A stretch of DNA of 64,000 nucleotides from Daphnia carinata (Eukaryota; Arthropoda; Branchiopoda; Diplostraca; Daphniidae), in the NCBI RefSeq assembly GCF_022539665.2, contig NC_081333.1:6880971-6944970 (forward strand). Direction: 5' to 3'. The translations under genes and the position numbers were made by a program. Positions 53,730 through 63,540 of the stretch are shown here, one piece after another. The notes beneath the pieces are model-generated. The model did no database searches. It was not told where the DNA came from and was given only the letters and a program-made list of their open reading frames with translations. The number at the start of each line of letters is the position of its first letter. Position 1 is the first letter of the stretch.

Positions 53730-56700
53730 ATGCACGGCAACGTTGGCATGGAGAAAAACCAATGGAAAGTGGCTGAAGACGACACCGTCATCGTTGATCC
53801 TTCAGACAAGGAACAGGTGATTTATAACCAATAACTACTTTATGCTTCGAAAGTCGTAACTTGGTGCGCACTAAAATAGAAACCGCTGCGCGATAATAAA
53901 ACACGCGTCTTTAAGAGTTTCACAAACAACGCCTAAAATCGCCGGCTGTATACAATATTGGACTAATGCTTAAATTACAGTGATTACAGCCGTTCGAAAA
54001 TGTAGCCTAATAACACGTCGTATTTAAGGACAAATCATTTTTGCTAATAATTGCCTGGTGTTTTGTTTACCTTAAACACGTCGATGAAAAACTAAAGGGC
54101 GACGAACCTCACAACTGGAAAGCCACGGGCATAGCCATATGTGCCATCACCATCGTAAGCCTTCATCACACGTCACATTGTGAAAATGAGACGAATAATA
54201 AGATTAAATAATAACCGATTCCAGGTGTTGCTGGCCGTCAGCACAGCTGCGCTCTTCATGCGCAATCCTGAGGACGAGGTTATCAGACACTCTTTGACAC
54301 ACATGCATATCAGACTGGAACGCTAAAATCTCTTTGGCTTTGTCTAGGGGGCCTACTGGCAAACGGTGTCTTACGATCTCAATTCGGTCTTGGATACTGA
54401 AACGTCCATTTTCATAAGCAACAGTATGTCCAAGGATCAGTGGAAATCGACCTACTGGATTTCAGGTGACTTAGGCCTCTGTCAAACACAATCATTTCAA
54501 TTCCAGAAACAAAAAACAAAGCAAAGTTTTTCTCTTATCGAATAATAATTAAAAAAAAAGATCGTCAACTCGTTTATTGGGATGCCTCGGGCGGATTGAA
54601 CGTCTATCGAGTCGCAACGAACCAATCGGCCGTCCTCGTTCCCGCACATGTTGTGGTACTCAACAAACAATATATTTTCTGTGTTTCAAAAGAACATCAT
54701 TATCAGTTCTGGTTGATTAAGCCGGCAGTACTCTTGCTGTTTTCTTGTCGAAATAGACACAGTGGAGAGCGGACGAGTATTGGCCAAGTTATGACGGTCG
54801 TTACGTTCTACTCCGACAGCATCACACTGGCGATTCACAGAAAGAGGGCGAACTCTATTACGGATGCCATCAGCCACAGCGCTACTACGCTGTCTACGAC
54901 ACCTTTGAAAAGTAACACGTTTTGTAGAACTATATTACAAGTTATAATTTTAATCGTAATTAATTGTTATTATACACCACAATTTTTGTATGATTAAAAA
55001 ATTGTTTGAATAACCCTGGCAGTGATTTGTGGAAGATACGATTGACGGCGGACGATTTGCAACCAACCCGTTTGGGATACGTCGCATGGTCGGGCAGATC
55101 AAACCAACTGTACGCCATTTATCGCAATAGGTATGACAGATATTTAATGCAACAAGAACCCGTCAGTTGACTTTCGCGCCTTGTTTTGGGAGCCCCGTCG
55201 AAAGATGTCGGGAACGATTACGCAACCAAACTGGTTTTTATGATTTGCGTGAAAATGGTTTTGTTTTTGCGTGTTTGACACCCTTTTGTAGGATCTTCTG
55301 GACTAGTGATGCCACCAGCCGGATAGGATGGCAACTACGGGGAGCAGACCGAACGTTGCCGAAAGAGCCGGAACAGGATTTCTTTTGTAGCGGATTGCCC
55401 GATTGGACTTATTCAGGTTTTGTCGACTGCCACGTCCTTGATTTTGCACGCAATTTTGGGCTTTTGTTTTGACTTGCGCATTTCGTACGGCAATCGCTTT
55501 TTGTGTCCCAACAGAAGGAGTGACACGCTGGCGGAACCTTATGTGGCCAAACCTTGGCGGCGATTGGCTAATTTACGCAACCTTGAATTCTAGCCAATGT
55601 CACCATTTAGATTTTATCGAATATTTAGCGGACCGCTCGCGAGCCAGTAGTATCCGTCACGCTGTGGTAAAGCAACATTCTTGCCTTTGTATTGATACAA
55701 CGCGAAAGCTAATGACGGTTGACTGGGTTTGAAAGCCAGGTGGCCAGCTGCCCGAAATCCAGTTGAAGTTGATCCATCTCGAGAGCAACATCGAGTCCGA
55801 ATTGGCGATCAGCCAGTTGGCTAACCAGAGGTATTTCAAGATTCCGTCGAATCGATCAAAAATTTCTTCATTAATTGGAACATGCAAGGCAATGGCTGTT
55901 AGTCCAAGTCGAGTGGCTGGACGCGACTGGCTTCGTTACGGCTTGGATGACCCGCAATCAAAATGAAACAAGAGTGTTCTACTGCCAGCTGGCCGTAGCA
56001 GAATGCAGTCAAGTACGTACATGGCATGTTTCGTCAACTAGCGTTCAAACCAATCTATTAGTAGCAACAACTGAGCGTGCCCCAAATTTGGAAATGCCAG
56101 ATTATTCTTGAAGAAGCCGTCCCTGGTCGCTGGTTGGTACCCCCGTTGCTGTACCCATCGCCCAGCGGTAATGGCTTTGTGGCAATTTCACAGACGGGTC
56201 AAGCAGAGGACGGCCAACGTCTCGTTTATCACCGTCCACCTTGGCACAAATTTGTCTCGCTTGATATCAGGCAAATCGACGTCAAGCGTATCGTCGGCTG
56301 GCATGAAGCAAACAACACCACGTATTTTGAAATGTTTTCTATTCTGAAGGAAAATCCGAGACACCGTCGTGCTTTAATACATGAATAACTTTTATTTTCA
56401 GCTACGTGCTTGGCACTCCGACGAACGAAACGCAAAAGAGACATTTGTATCGAGTGACGGACGCCACAATCGAATGTCTCACGTGCCATTTATCAGCTGA
56501 CAATTGTAACTTTGTCGATGCCAAGTTTGAATTGGCTACCCTCGATTTTTACGAACTGCAGTGCCTAGGCCCCCATATTCCCAGTCTTCACGTTGTCGAT
56601 TCGGAAGATAACGAAATTCTCACGACACTTTTGGAAGTGGATCATCACGGAGGACTGCGGGATCTTCTCGAGCATTTGACACCCGTCGTCAAATATCTAA

Positions 56701-57701
56701 CAATCCCGCTTGAGAACAGAGGCGTCGGAAGGGTTCAGCTACTCCTACCTGGTGGCTGGAACGATAAAATTTACCATACACTACGCTACCCACTCATCAT
56801 TCAAACGTAAACTATACATAAGAAAAAAAAATCCCAATGGTTTCGAAGAAATTCTAATAGCTTCTTTCCTAGTTTGGACTGGGACGAAGGCGACGCTCTA
56901 ACCGACCAATGGCGCAAAGATTGGGCTTCATACTTCACGCTGACACGACAGGTGATTTACGCCAGGGTGTCAGGCCGTGACAGGGCGAACCAATACGGAT
57001 CTCTCCAAACGGGTGTCAGCGATCTCCTTACTATTGTCAAGTAAATGAAAGCATTACGTCAAATCTTTTCAATTTTGCGTATGATACAATTGTACATGTC
57101 AAAGGTTCTTGATGGCGGAATTGAACCACGTTGAAAGCAATGCAGTGGTCTTAATCGGTAAGGGAATAGGAGGCTACCTGGCAACCATGATGATGGCGCT
57201 GATGGCCAACGAGGAAGAGCCCATTTTCAAGTGCGGAATCGTCATTTCGCCTACCACTGACTGGTTGAGATACGGTAGAAAAAAAAAGCCATGGTGATCT
57301 CAATGTCAACTATGCCTTTCATATGGTTTACTTTATTCAGAGGCCAGTATAGCTGAAAGGTACTTGGGAGATGCAGTCGATCAGCAATATTATGTTCTGT
57401 CAAAGACCGACAAGCACATTCAAATGATAAAAAATGATACGATATTGTTGATGGATTCGTTCCCGTACAATCCGGTCCAACATTTCCAATCAGTAAAGTT
57501 CAATTCCCAGTTGACAAAAGCGGGCATCCGGTTTGACTACAAAGTAAATTAAATTTCTAGATGCATTGTCTGGTGTTTATAATCTCATCTTTATTGGAAT
57601 TTCAGACATATCCTCAGGCTGGTATTAAGAAGATGATTGAGTACCATTCATACCTTTCCTTAGAACACTTCATTACACAATGTCTGCAGAATGGTAATTA
57701 A
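53730..57701 (+). CDS. Inactive dipeptidyl-peptidase, DPP6/DPP10 type
   Basis: Type II membrane pseudopeptidase of the S9B (DPP4) family. Mammalian DPP6/DPP10 are Kv4 (Shal) channel accessory subunits. Seventeen exons join in phase to about 810 residues (human DPP10 796): 53730-53816, 54098-54154, 54225-54278, 54348-54465, 54561-54655, 54757-54911, 55023-55130, 55292-55416, 55515-55666, 55736-55830, 55889-56012, 56101-56321, 56402-56806, 56873-57040, 57105-57274, 57341-57543 and 57606-57701. The order is a short cytoplasmic tail, a membrane segment (about residues 38-60, GIAICAITIVLLAVSTAALF), an eight-bladed propeller (SGLPDWTY, CLTCHLSADNC), then an alpha/beta hydrolase. The nucleophile elbow reads GKGIGGYLA with Gly675 in place of Ser. 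The expected Asp and His contexts are also degraded (FPYNPVQHFQ, YPQAGIKKM). KCGIVISPTTDWLRY and AERYLG follow the family closely. Acceptors of exons 2 and 10 are weak; exon 10 could start at 55748. AATAAA is at 57726. Confidence 0.93.
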
Positions 57702-57725
57702 CATGCTGTGTCTTGAGAATGGAAG

Positions 57726-57731
57726 AATAAA
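57726..57731 (+). terminator. Poly(A) signal of the DPP10-like gene
   Basis: Canonical AATAAA 25 bp past the stop codon, giving a very short 3' UTR before the convergent HSBP1 gene. Confidence 0.8.
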
Positions 57732-57834
57732 AGTTTATGGGATAAGCAGATTCTGAAATATGGAATTGCTTACATGGTGCGACTAATGATTAATGTGCAA
57801 AGAATCCATAATGTTTTTGAATTAATGTGGCCTT

Positions 57835-58345
57835 CTATTTTGGTGGTCCTTCAACTCCAGATTGGGTGACAAGATCTGCAATGTTCCTCTCTAAATCATC
57901 AATACGGTTTCCCATATCATCAAGTAAAAAATATGGTTAAGGAAAAAATTAGAAAGTAGTATTCATATAGTCTAGTGTAAAATCAAGCCCTAGCTTGATC
58001 TTTACTCAGTTTAAAAAGGATATTTCTCGAAAGCACTTGATCCGAGATATTCTGAAATCTTTCTTGCATTTGCTGTAAAAGAAGTTCAACCTGCAGAACA
58101 GCAACAGTTATGAATTTTTCAATCCACTTCAGCAAATAAGGTCAACTTACGTAGCGAGTAAGGTCTTGAACGTTTTTTAAATCGGGGGTGCTGGACTGGG
58201 CATTAGCTGTGGTAATACTGGTAACTGAATCGCGAACGTTGCTGCCTGAACTTTCATTATTACTGAGACTGGCACTTACATTCAACTCGGTAGAAACATC
58301 AGACTGATATTCAGAACTTGCACTCAGTTTGCTATTGTCAGCCAT
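57835..58345 (-). CDS. HSBP1: Heat shock factor-binding protein 1
   Basis: Small coiled-coil protein that binds trimeric HSF1 and damps the heat-shock response. Its orthologues also assemble with WASH-complex components. Three exons, 58345-58151, 58090-58024 and 57923-57835, give 116 residues. The conserved body runs [27 protein letters not shown] and then [18 protein letters not shown], ending SGVEGPPK, a near-perfect match to the hydrophobic heptads of human HSBP1 (76 residues). The extra N-terminal part of about 55 residues is Ser/Asn/Thr-rich and probably disordered. Exons 2 and 3 can be joined in the conserved frame only through an AT-AC intron (see the separate entry). The gene is divergent from NSMCE1 (493 bp between start codons) and convergent with the DPP10-like gene (133 bp between stops). 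Confidence 0.94.
57924..58023 (-). other. Putative U12-type AT-AC intron in HSBP1
   Basis: On the minus strand this 100-bp intron begins ATATCCTTTT and ends in AC. It has TTCCTTAAC ending about 12-13 nt before the 3' splice site. These are the textbook 5' and branch-site consensus sequences of minor-spliceosome AT-AC introns, at the expected spacing. No AG lies between the branch motif and the conserved exon 3, so no ordinary GT-AG join gives the conserved protein. Splicing AGAA to TTGATGAT restores the family sequence LSRIDDM. Confidence 0.85.
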
Positions 58346-58838
58346 TTCGTTTCTACGTATACGTAATAGATTAGACCTGGAAGGAAAAATTGAGAATCAA
58401 ATCAAGATAGCCAGAAAAAAAACAACGACTGTGACGTTTCTATGGCAACCAAGCAGGAAAGTCACTTTAGCCGCCCAACCCCCAGCATTGCCGTTTGTGT
58501 TTTCGTGCAGAATATTTTGACAAACTAACGAAAGTTACCATTGATAGTTAAGTAGTTTTTCTTTTTGCCAGCAATTCATGACAGTTATATCGTGCCAATA
58601 ATGTTCGATTCCTACTTAATTATTATCGTAATAAGCCTTGCTTCCAGCTTGCTACAAGTGCTACAACCTTCTGGCCAATACATTTACTATTGCACCGGAG
58701 TGAGGCTTTGGCAGAAAAGTCGTCTGTTTTCTATTCATTTAGGCGCGAAATTTTCCGGAAATCCTGGAATGCAGCTTCAGCATTGCACAATAATTTCAAG
58801 CAAATTCGGCTTTGGTGTTGAATCGTCTTAAATGCGAA
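58346..58838. promoter_or_regulatory. HSBP1/NSMCE1 bidirectional promoter region
   Basis: The 493 bp between the divergent start codons of HSBP1 (-) and NSMCE1 (+), which must supply 5' ends for both unless distant UTR exons exist. I see no TATA box in a convincing place. The plus strand contains an open frame at 58601-58831 (separate entry), immediately followed by a short overlapping uORF. Confidence 0.6.
58601..58831 (+). CDS. Possible small membrane-protein ORF upstream of NSMCE1
   Basis: A 76-codon ATG-initiated ORF ending in TAA just before NSMCE1. Its N-terminus has a hydrophobic stretch (LIIIVISLASSLLQVL) that could be a signal anchor; the remainder is unremarkable and I recognise no family. 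If the NSMCE1 transcript starts upstream of it, it would be a long uORF or the first cistron of a dicistronic mRNA. It may equally be untranscribed promoter sequence. Support is weak. Confidence 0.2.
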   Translation: MFDSYLIIIVISLASSLLQVLQPSGQYIYYCTGVRLWQKSRLFSIHLGAKFSGNPGMQLQHCTIISSKFGFGVESS

Positions 58839-58846
58839 ATGGCTAG
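58832..58846 (+). promoter_or_regulatory. uORF overlapping the NSMCE1 start codon
   Basis: The upstream ATG at 58832 opens a four-codon frame that stops with TAG at 58844-58846. It overlaps the main ATG at 58839 in another frame. Ribosomes starting upstream would terminate five bases past the main ATG, a layout that can lower or tune main-ORF translation. Confidence 0.45.
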
Positions 58847-59909
58847 TGATCAACAGAAACAAATTTTGCAGTACTTGCTTTACAAACCTCTAGTTTCATT
58901 AAAGGATTTGGAAAAGATTTATGCAGCTGCCTACGAAAGTATGATCTTTTTTACGGTTTTCCTTTTGTAATTTACAATTCAATGTTTCTAACTATGTGGT
59001 ACGTTTTCAGAGCAAGGAAGAGGGGAAGAGATTAGAGATCTTGTAAGATCCCTTAATGACTTACTCAAGCCGGCTCAGCTGGGTATCAAATCAAGATTGT
59101 GTGAAGATAATAATGAGGAATATTTTGCTCTAATCAACATGATAGAAAGTGAAGCAGCAAAGTAATTTAAAATTAAAATATATAAAATACAGATAATTTG
59201 TAAATTATATGTTGCAATTTGTAGACACACTTCTGAATTCAGTCCTGCTGAATTTGAGCTTTTCAAGTGGATAATGAAAGAAATAGTTTCGTCAGAGTCT
59301 GGTTCAGTTTCTTCAATAGACTGCATCAACCAGAGTTCATACATTCCAAAACTTACAAAAACAGATGCACAAAAGGCTTTAGATAAATTCTTAGATTCAC
59401 AATGGTTGAATGAGGTATTTCTGCTTTCTATTATTCATCTCAGCCATTTTAATTTCTTAATTTATATGCTCCTATTTAGAGAGAGGGAGAAGTGTCTCTT
59501 ACTGTCAGAGCATTGTTGGAGCTGGAACCCCTGTTGAAGAAGCTTGACGAAGACCTTCAAAACTGCAAAATTTGCAACAAACTTGCTGTTAAGGTGTGTA
59601 TTCTTAGCAACAACGTTTTTTTTGTTTTTGTTTTGTTTTACTTCTGTTAAATTTTGTGTGAGGCAGAAAGTTGCTTGCCCGGATTGCGGTGCGAAATTCC
59701 ACCGTTATTGCATTTCCAGGTTAAAATTAAAATGCCCAGCATGCCACCAAGTATGGCGAAGCTTGGAAGACGAAAGCACCCCATCCCAAATTTCATTATC
59801 ACAGACGCTATCACAAACGTCAAATCCATCAACATCTCAAGTCCCAAACCGCCGAAATGGTGGGGTAAGACGTGGTAGAAGCCACATGGAATCTGACGAT
59901 AGCGAATAG
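58839..59909 (+). CDS. NSMCE1: Non-SMC element 1, RING-type E3 of SMC5/6
   Basis: Ubiquitin-ligase subunit of the SMC5/6 complex, pairing with a MAGE protein (Nse3) and Nse4 in DNA repair and replication-fork stability. Five exons, 58839-58938, 59011-59161, 59225-59414, 59480-59593 and 59667-59909, give 265 residues (human 266). Tandem winged-helix regions carry family landmarks: ILQYLLYKPLVS near the start, YFALINM, FSPAEFELFKWIMKEIV and the short EGEVSLTVRALLELEP. The C-terminal variant RING has Cys176, Cys179, Cys189, Cys192, His197, Cys200, Cys208 and Cys211 (CKIC...CPDC...FHRYC...CPAC), the C4HC3 order typical of Nse1. A Ser/Thr-rich tail of about 50 residues follows. Introns are 63-73 bp. 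It is divergent from HSBP1. Identification is secure. Confidence 0.95.
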
Positions 59910-60880
59910 TCAACAACTATTAGAGTTTCATGTGCTGTAAATTCTAATGAGCTTCGAAGATAAGTATCGAATGTATCCTTTTTATTTGATAATCAAGCTA
60001 GTTTTTTCTTCCCTTTTTATGTAAAAAATGTAGTAAAAACTTCGTATATGCAGCTAATCATTTACAGCCCATATACATGTATCTAGGAGTCGAGAAAAAG
60101 CACGACGATGAGCCCTTCTATCTGTAAATCCTCAATGACTTTATACAGGTAAGTATTCTTGAGGCCAATTGTCCATAAGCCCTATTCTAGCAAATTACTG
60201 TACTTTCTCGTTATGATATATAGCTCGTCAACGCTCTTTCGCGCTTCTATCTGTTAGCCTACATTCCCATGCCTGATGACCCGGTAGTGTTTGTGTGATG
60301 TAAAATATGAGTCGTTGATGTAAAGCGCCAGTCGTGACAGGTAGCCTCAATTGTGCCCGATGGAAACCAAGGCCGAATACGAGCCACATTGAATTCCGTC
60401 TGTGTTACCATCAGTAGTAGACCACAGTGTAACTTTTTATGCATTGCTTGTAACTCACGCGATGAAAACATATAGCTAGACATTTTCATCAACACTAACC
60501 GTTGAAACAAAGTCTGGTCTGATATCAAATTGTAAAAACTAAAAACACCCAACCGTGAGAGGATACTGAGTTGATGAGAAAAAGGAAAAGGAAGAATGCA
60601 AGTTAAAAAGGATAAACAAAAGAACAAACAACCCAAAGAAAAGCAATGAGAAAATGGAGCGACCGAGTGACGACCCGGCATGGCCAGGCACGGCACGCGG
60701 CTATGTCAGGGACTAGTACCGTTATAATTATCCACATCGGCCTTTGTTTTTTTTTTGTTTTTTTGTCTCTTTCTCAACAGCGCACGCCTCATTACTTCCA
60801 ATCTCACCTTTTGGCCAATTTCCCATATCCCCTTGCTACCCTTGTGTGCTGGTGTTTCGTCCGCAAGGTCTCCACATGTG
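59910..60880. other. NSMCE1 3' region and intergenic sequence
   Basis: Nearly 1 kb after the NSMCE1 stop. There are open frames on both strands, including a 145-codon minus-strand frame at 60259-60696, but none shows a known family or matching splice sites. No RNA gene or transposon is seen. Confidence 0.5.
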
Positions 60881-61772
60881 ATGACGGAGACAACAAACAT
60901 GAGCTTAGAGAAAGAATTGCGTCGACCTTCTGCTGAAACAATGGTAAATAAATGATCAGTACGGTAACTAACATTCGATAAAAAGAAAAGAACAATCCAA
61001 CACACAATCAACAAAGGGAACGGTTTTTTTATTCTTTTTTTTTTCTTTCAGGACGACTCGTGCCGACCCGGTGGAAACAGCGTCTACTGCCGTTGCGCGT
61101 ATGTATGGTTATATGGTCCAGCACTGGCATCAACAGGTGAATGATGAAGTGTTCGGACTTCGTAGCACATAATAACCACACCTTGGCAACATCTTAAACA
61201 TGGAACTATGCCATTACAGAACAGCGAAGCGACGTGTGTCATCATCGCTACGTTATTCGAGGCCAGGTTTCTTGCCTTTTTATGCTTGTTCCACCGAATG
61301 AGAATTCCTTGTTCGTAAAGGCTGAATGGGTAAATAGAAAAGACCTAAAAGCAAAGTCGGACAGCAGCTGTCCCATGTGTCAGGTAAAAAAAAAATTCTA
61401 GTTTGTGCAAAGTTATCGCTCTCATCTTGTTTTACTGCCAGTTTAATTTGTTCCATTATTATGTTTAGTGATCACTCCCGAGTGTTCCGGTCTTCCTCGC
61501 CGTCACAGGTGTGACCATGTATAGTTAAACGCAGTACAAGTTTATGCGAGCGCGTTTACTTTAATTTCTTTTATTCTTTATTCGTTCTAGTATCCCTCGT
61601 CATCTTTCCGTTTGGGACTTTGGCGATACGAGGCTATAATTTTATCTTTATTACATCTCTTGTGTGGCTTATTTACTGGACGATTGAATGTAACAACATG
61701 GGCGGACACATTTAGCCAGCGTCCGATATTTTCGGACACGGTTGAACTGGACAACGCCTTTTTGTCTAGTAG
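60881..61772 (+). CDS. Probable unrecognised spliced gene, 5' part
   Basis: Four candidate exons, 60881-60943, 61052-61136, 61220-61383 and 61591-61772, have consensus splice sites (TTCAG/G...CAG/GTGAAT, TACAG/A...CAG/GTAAAA, TCTAG/T...TAG/GTTTCT) and join in one open phase for 164 codons. The conceptual protein begins MTETTNMSLEKELRRPSAE. It has Cys-rich stretches (CRPGGNSVYCRC, VCHHRYVIRGQVSCLFML, SSCPMC) and then a hydrophobic segment (AIILSLLHLLCGLFTG) that could span a membrane. It ends in open phase, so more exons should follow within 61.8-62.6 kb, where several frames stay open. I recognise no family. Exon 4 and the downstream exons each have a second open frame, and an opposing minus-strand frame covers 60706-61014, so the model is provisional. 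Confidence 0.4.
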
Positions 61773-63130
61773 GTTTCTCTCTCCTTATTTTTCTTTTTCT
61801 TTATGATTGACCAATGAGGGAAGAAAACAAGAAGAAAAAAGAAATTACAATAGGCATTCCGAATGGATTTTGGTATGCTTTGCTGCGATGTTGAACAGCG
61901 GCGGTTTGATTGTTTGGATTGTTTCTTGTTTGGTTGCTGTTGCCGGAACTGGCTGGAATATTCCCACGAACCGACTACCGTACAAGAGTGCAATTGTATG
62001 AACTATTAGCCCGCGTGCCTTGCGCAGTCCAGACATTTTTTTTGTTTTGTTTTCATGACTGTGTTTTTCCCCTTCTTTTTTTTTTCTTATGTGTCCAAGT
62101 GTTTTTCATGCGTTTGTTTTAACGATTCATTTTTCCTCTTCTTCCCACAAGATTACGCCATTGCGTGGACTCTTGGTATCATGTACTAGGCGCAGGTTGG
62201 TAGTATGCACTTCAGACACGCATGTAGGTCATCAATTTCGACTCGGTCACTAACGTACAGCACATCGTCGTACTCGTTTTCTTCTTTCTCTTAAGAAAGC
62301 TTCTCTGGCCGTGAACGAGTGTGTGTCAGTTTTTAGGTTGGTGCTCATCAGGTGGGCCTCGCGGTTGTCCTTACATCCGAATATTCGTGGTATCAGCCAG
62401 CACGTAAGCCAACACACCTTCTACCCGATCGTTCTGAGAAAAGGTCACGAAGACGAACTGACGCATCCGTTGGCACTTGCGAGATATCGCCGTCGTTGTT
62501 TTATGTCGTTGGGCTGTCGTCACGGTGGCAGTAGCCCCTTCTAACGGGTTTCGTTCTCCGCCGGGGCCTTCTTTTTTTTTTTTTTTTTTCACATTCCAGT
62601 GAGAAATGTGATCGACTAACCCACAAGTCAAAGGTCGCATCTCGTCAGAGGGGAAAAATGAAACAAACCAGGAAAAAACGACGTTACAAGAAAATACATC
62701 CCATCCATACGAACAGGCCAACACTAACATGCGATTCGGTCGACACTTGCAGTCGCGTCGCACGGCCCGCGGCCTGCACCCGGAAACACGAAATCACAAG
62801 CGTCTGTACCTTCATTGTACTGTGTTGCGTGCGTTCAGATAGAGGGCTGTTGGTCGGGTTTCATCACAGTCATCAGCCGGTGAATTCTCTGAATTATAGG
62901 CGCATCCGATAGAGTTGTGTAACCGTCAAACATATAGTCGTCTTAATCGGAAAAAACGCCGCGAGGAATAATCACTTGGTTGAACAAAATGGGGGGAACA
63001 ACGAGAAACCAATGGCGGAAGGAGTACAGTAACGGGGAAAATCGCAGGCGTAGTATTTATGAACGCATTTATACTCTCCTAAATATAATGCGATAGGGCC
63101 CCAATACAAGTCCCATTCGAGTTACAAAAT
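61773..63130. other. Possible downstream exons, unresolved
   Basis: Moderately GC-rich sequence with long overlapping open frames on the plus strand, around 61910-62122 and 62311-62544, and several donor and acceptor matches. These could continue the gene starting at 60881, but competing frames prevent a defensible model. One hydrophobic stretch is encoded near 61905-61960. Confidence 0.3.
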
Positions 63131-63141
63131 TGCCCAACATG

Positions 63142-63143
<2 letters not shown>

Positions 63144-63175
<32 letters not shown>

Positions 63176-63188
63176 AAAAAAAAAAAAA
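63144..63188. repeat. Poly(T)31-G-poly(A)13 tract
   Basis: A run of 31 T residues, one G, then 13 A residues. It can fold on itself as a hairpin and marks the left end of the repeat block that fills the last 0.9 kb. Confidence 0.9.
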
Positions 63189-63249
63189 GAGATAGTCAAA
63201 TAGGATAATGGCTCTTTAATGCGTGCGGTCTACCCGTACGAAACGTTAA

Positions 63250-63276
63250 GCTAGCTCAAACCTTGGGTTAGCTAGC
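63250..63276. repeat. Inverted repeat 1
   Basis: The left arm GCTAGCTCAAACC pairs imperfectly with the right arm GGGTTAGCTAGC across a two-base centre. It is followed by other AGCTAAC-containing sequences within 120 bp. Confidence 0.75.
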
Positions 63277-63310
63277 GCAGCTACTGCTCCAGGCCCCTCC
63301 AAGCTAACGA

Positions 63311-63347
63311 TTTCAAGCTTAAATTTTTTACGATTTAAGCTTGGAAA
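63311..63347. repeat. Inverted repeat 2
   Basis: TTTCAAGCTTAAAT (63311-63324) is matched by ATTTAAGCTTGGAAA (63333-63347), 14-bp arms with one inserted base around an 8-bp loop. The motif CAAGCTAAC flanks it directly on both sides. Confidence 0.8.
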
Positions 63348-63405
63348 TTCAAGCTAACCTAAACCCGCGCGCCGCTAGCCTAGATTAGGCAATGCGAAAA
63401 AAAGA

Positions 63406-63477
63406 AGACTGTGGCTGGGATCGAACTCGGGTCTCCCGCACCACAGTCGGATGATCTTTCCACTGGACCATTCTATA
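63406..63477 (-). pseudogene. tRNA-like element (His anticodon), degenerate
   Basis: On the minus strand there is an A-box match (TGGTCCAGTGG, 63470-63460) and a B-box match (GAGTTCGATCC, 63428-63418) at tRNA spacing. Between them a 7-base loop CTGTGGT would put GTG in the anticodon position (63444-63442), with four of five stem pairs. Acceptor, D and T stems pair poorly, so it is not a sound tRNA. It is better read as a tRNA pseudogene or the head of a tRNA-derived SINE. Confidence 0.55.
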
Positions 63478-63540
63478 CATATTATAACTATTATTTCAGA
63501 ACAATACAAGAGAGAATCTAGAAATATACTTAGGTTTTTT

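Noticed and set aside
54596-54997. 133-codon frame crossing DPP10-like exons 5-6
   Set aside because: It reads through the intron at 54656-54756 and switches out of the conserved frame.
60259-60696. 145-codon minus-strand frame
   Set aside because: No recognisable domain, no supported splice sites, and composition like the flanks. Not strong enough to call.
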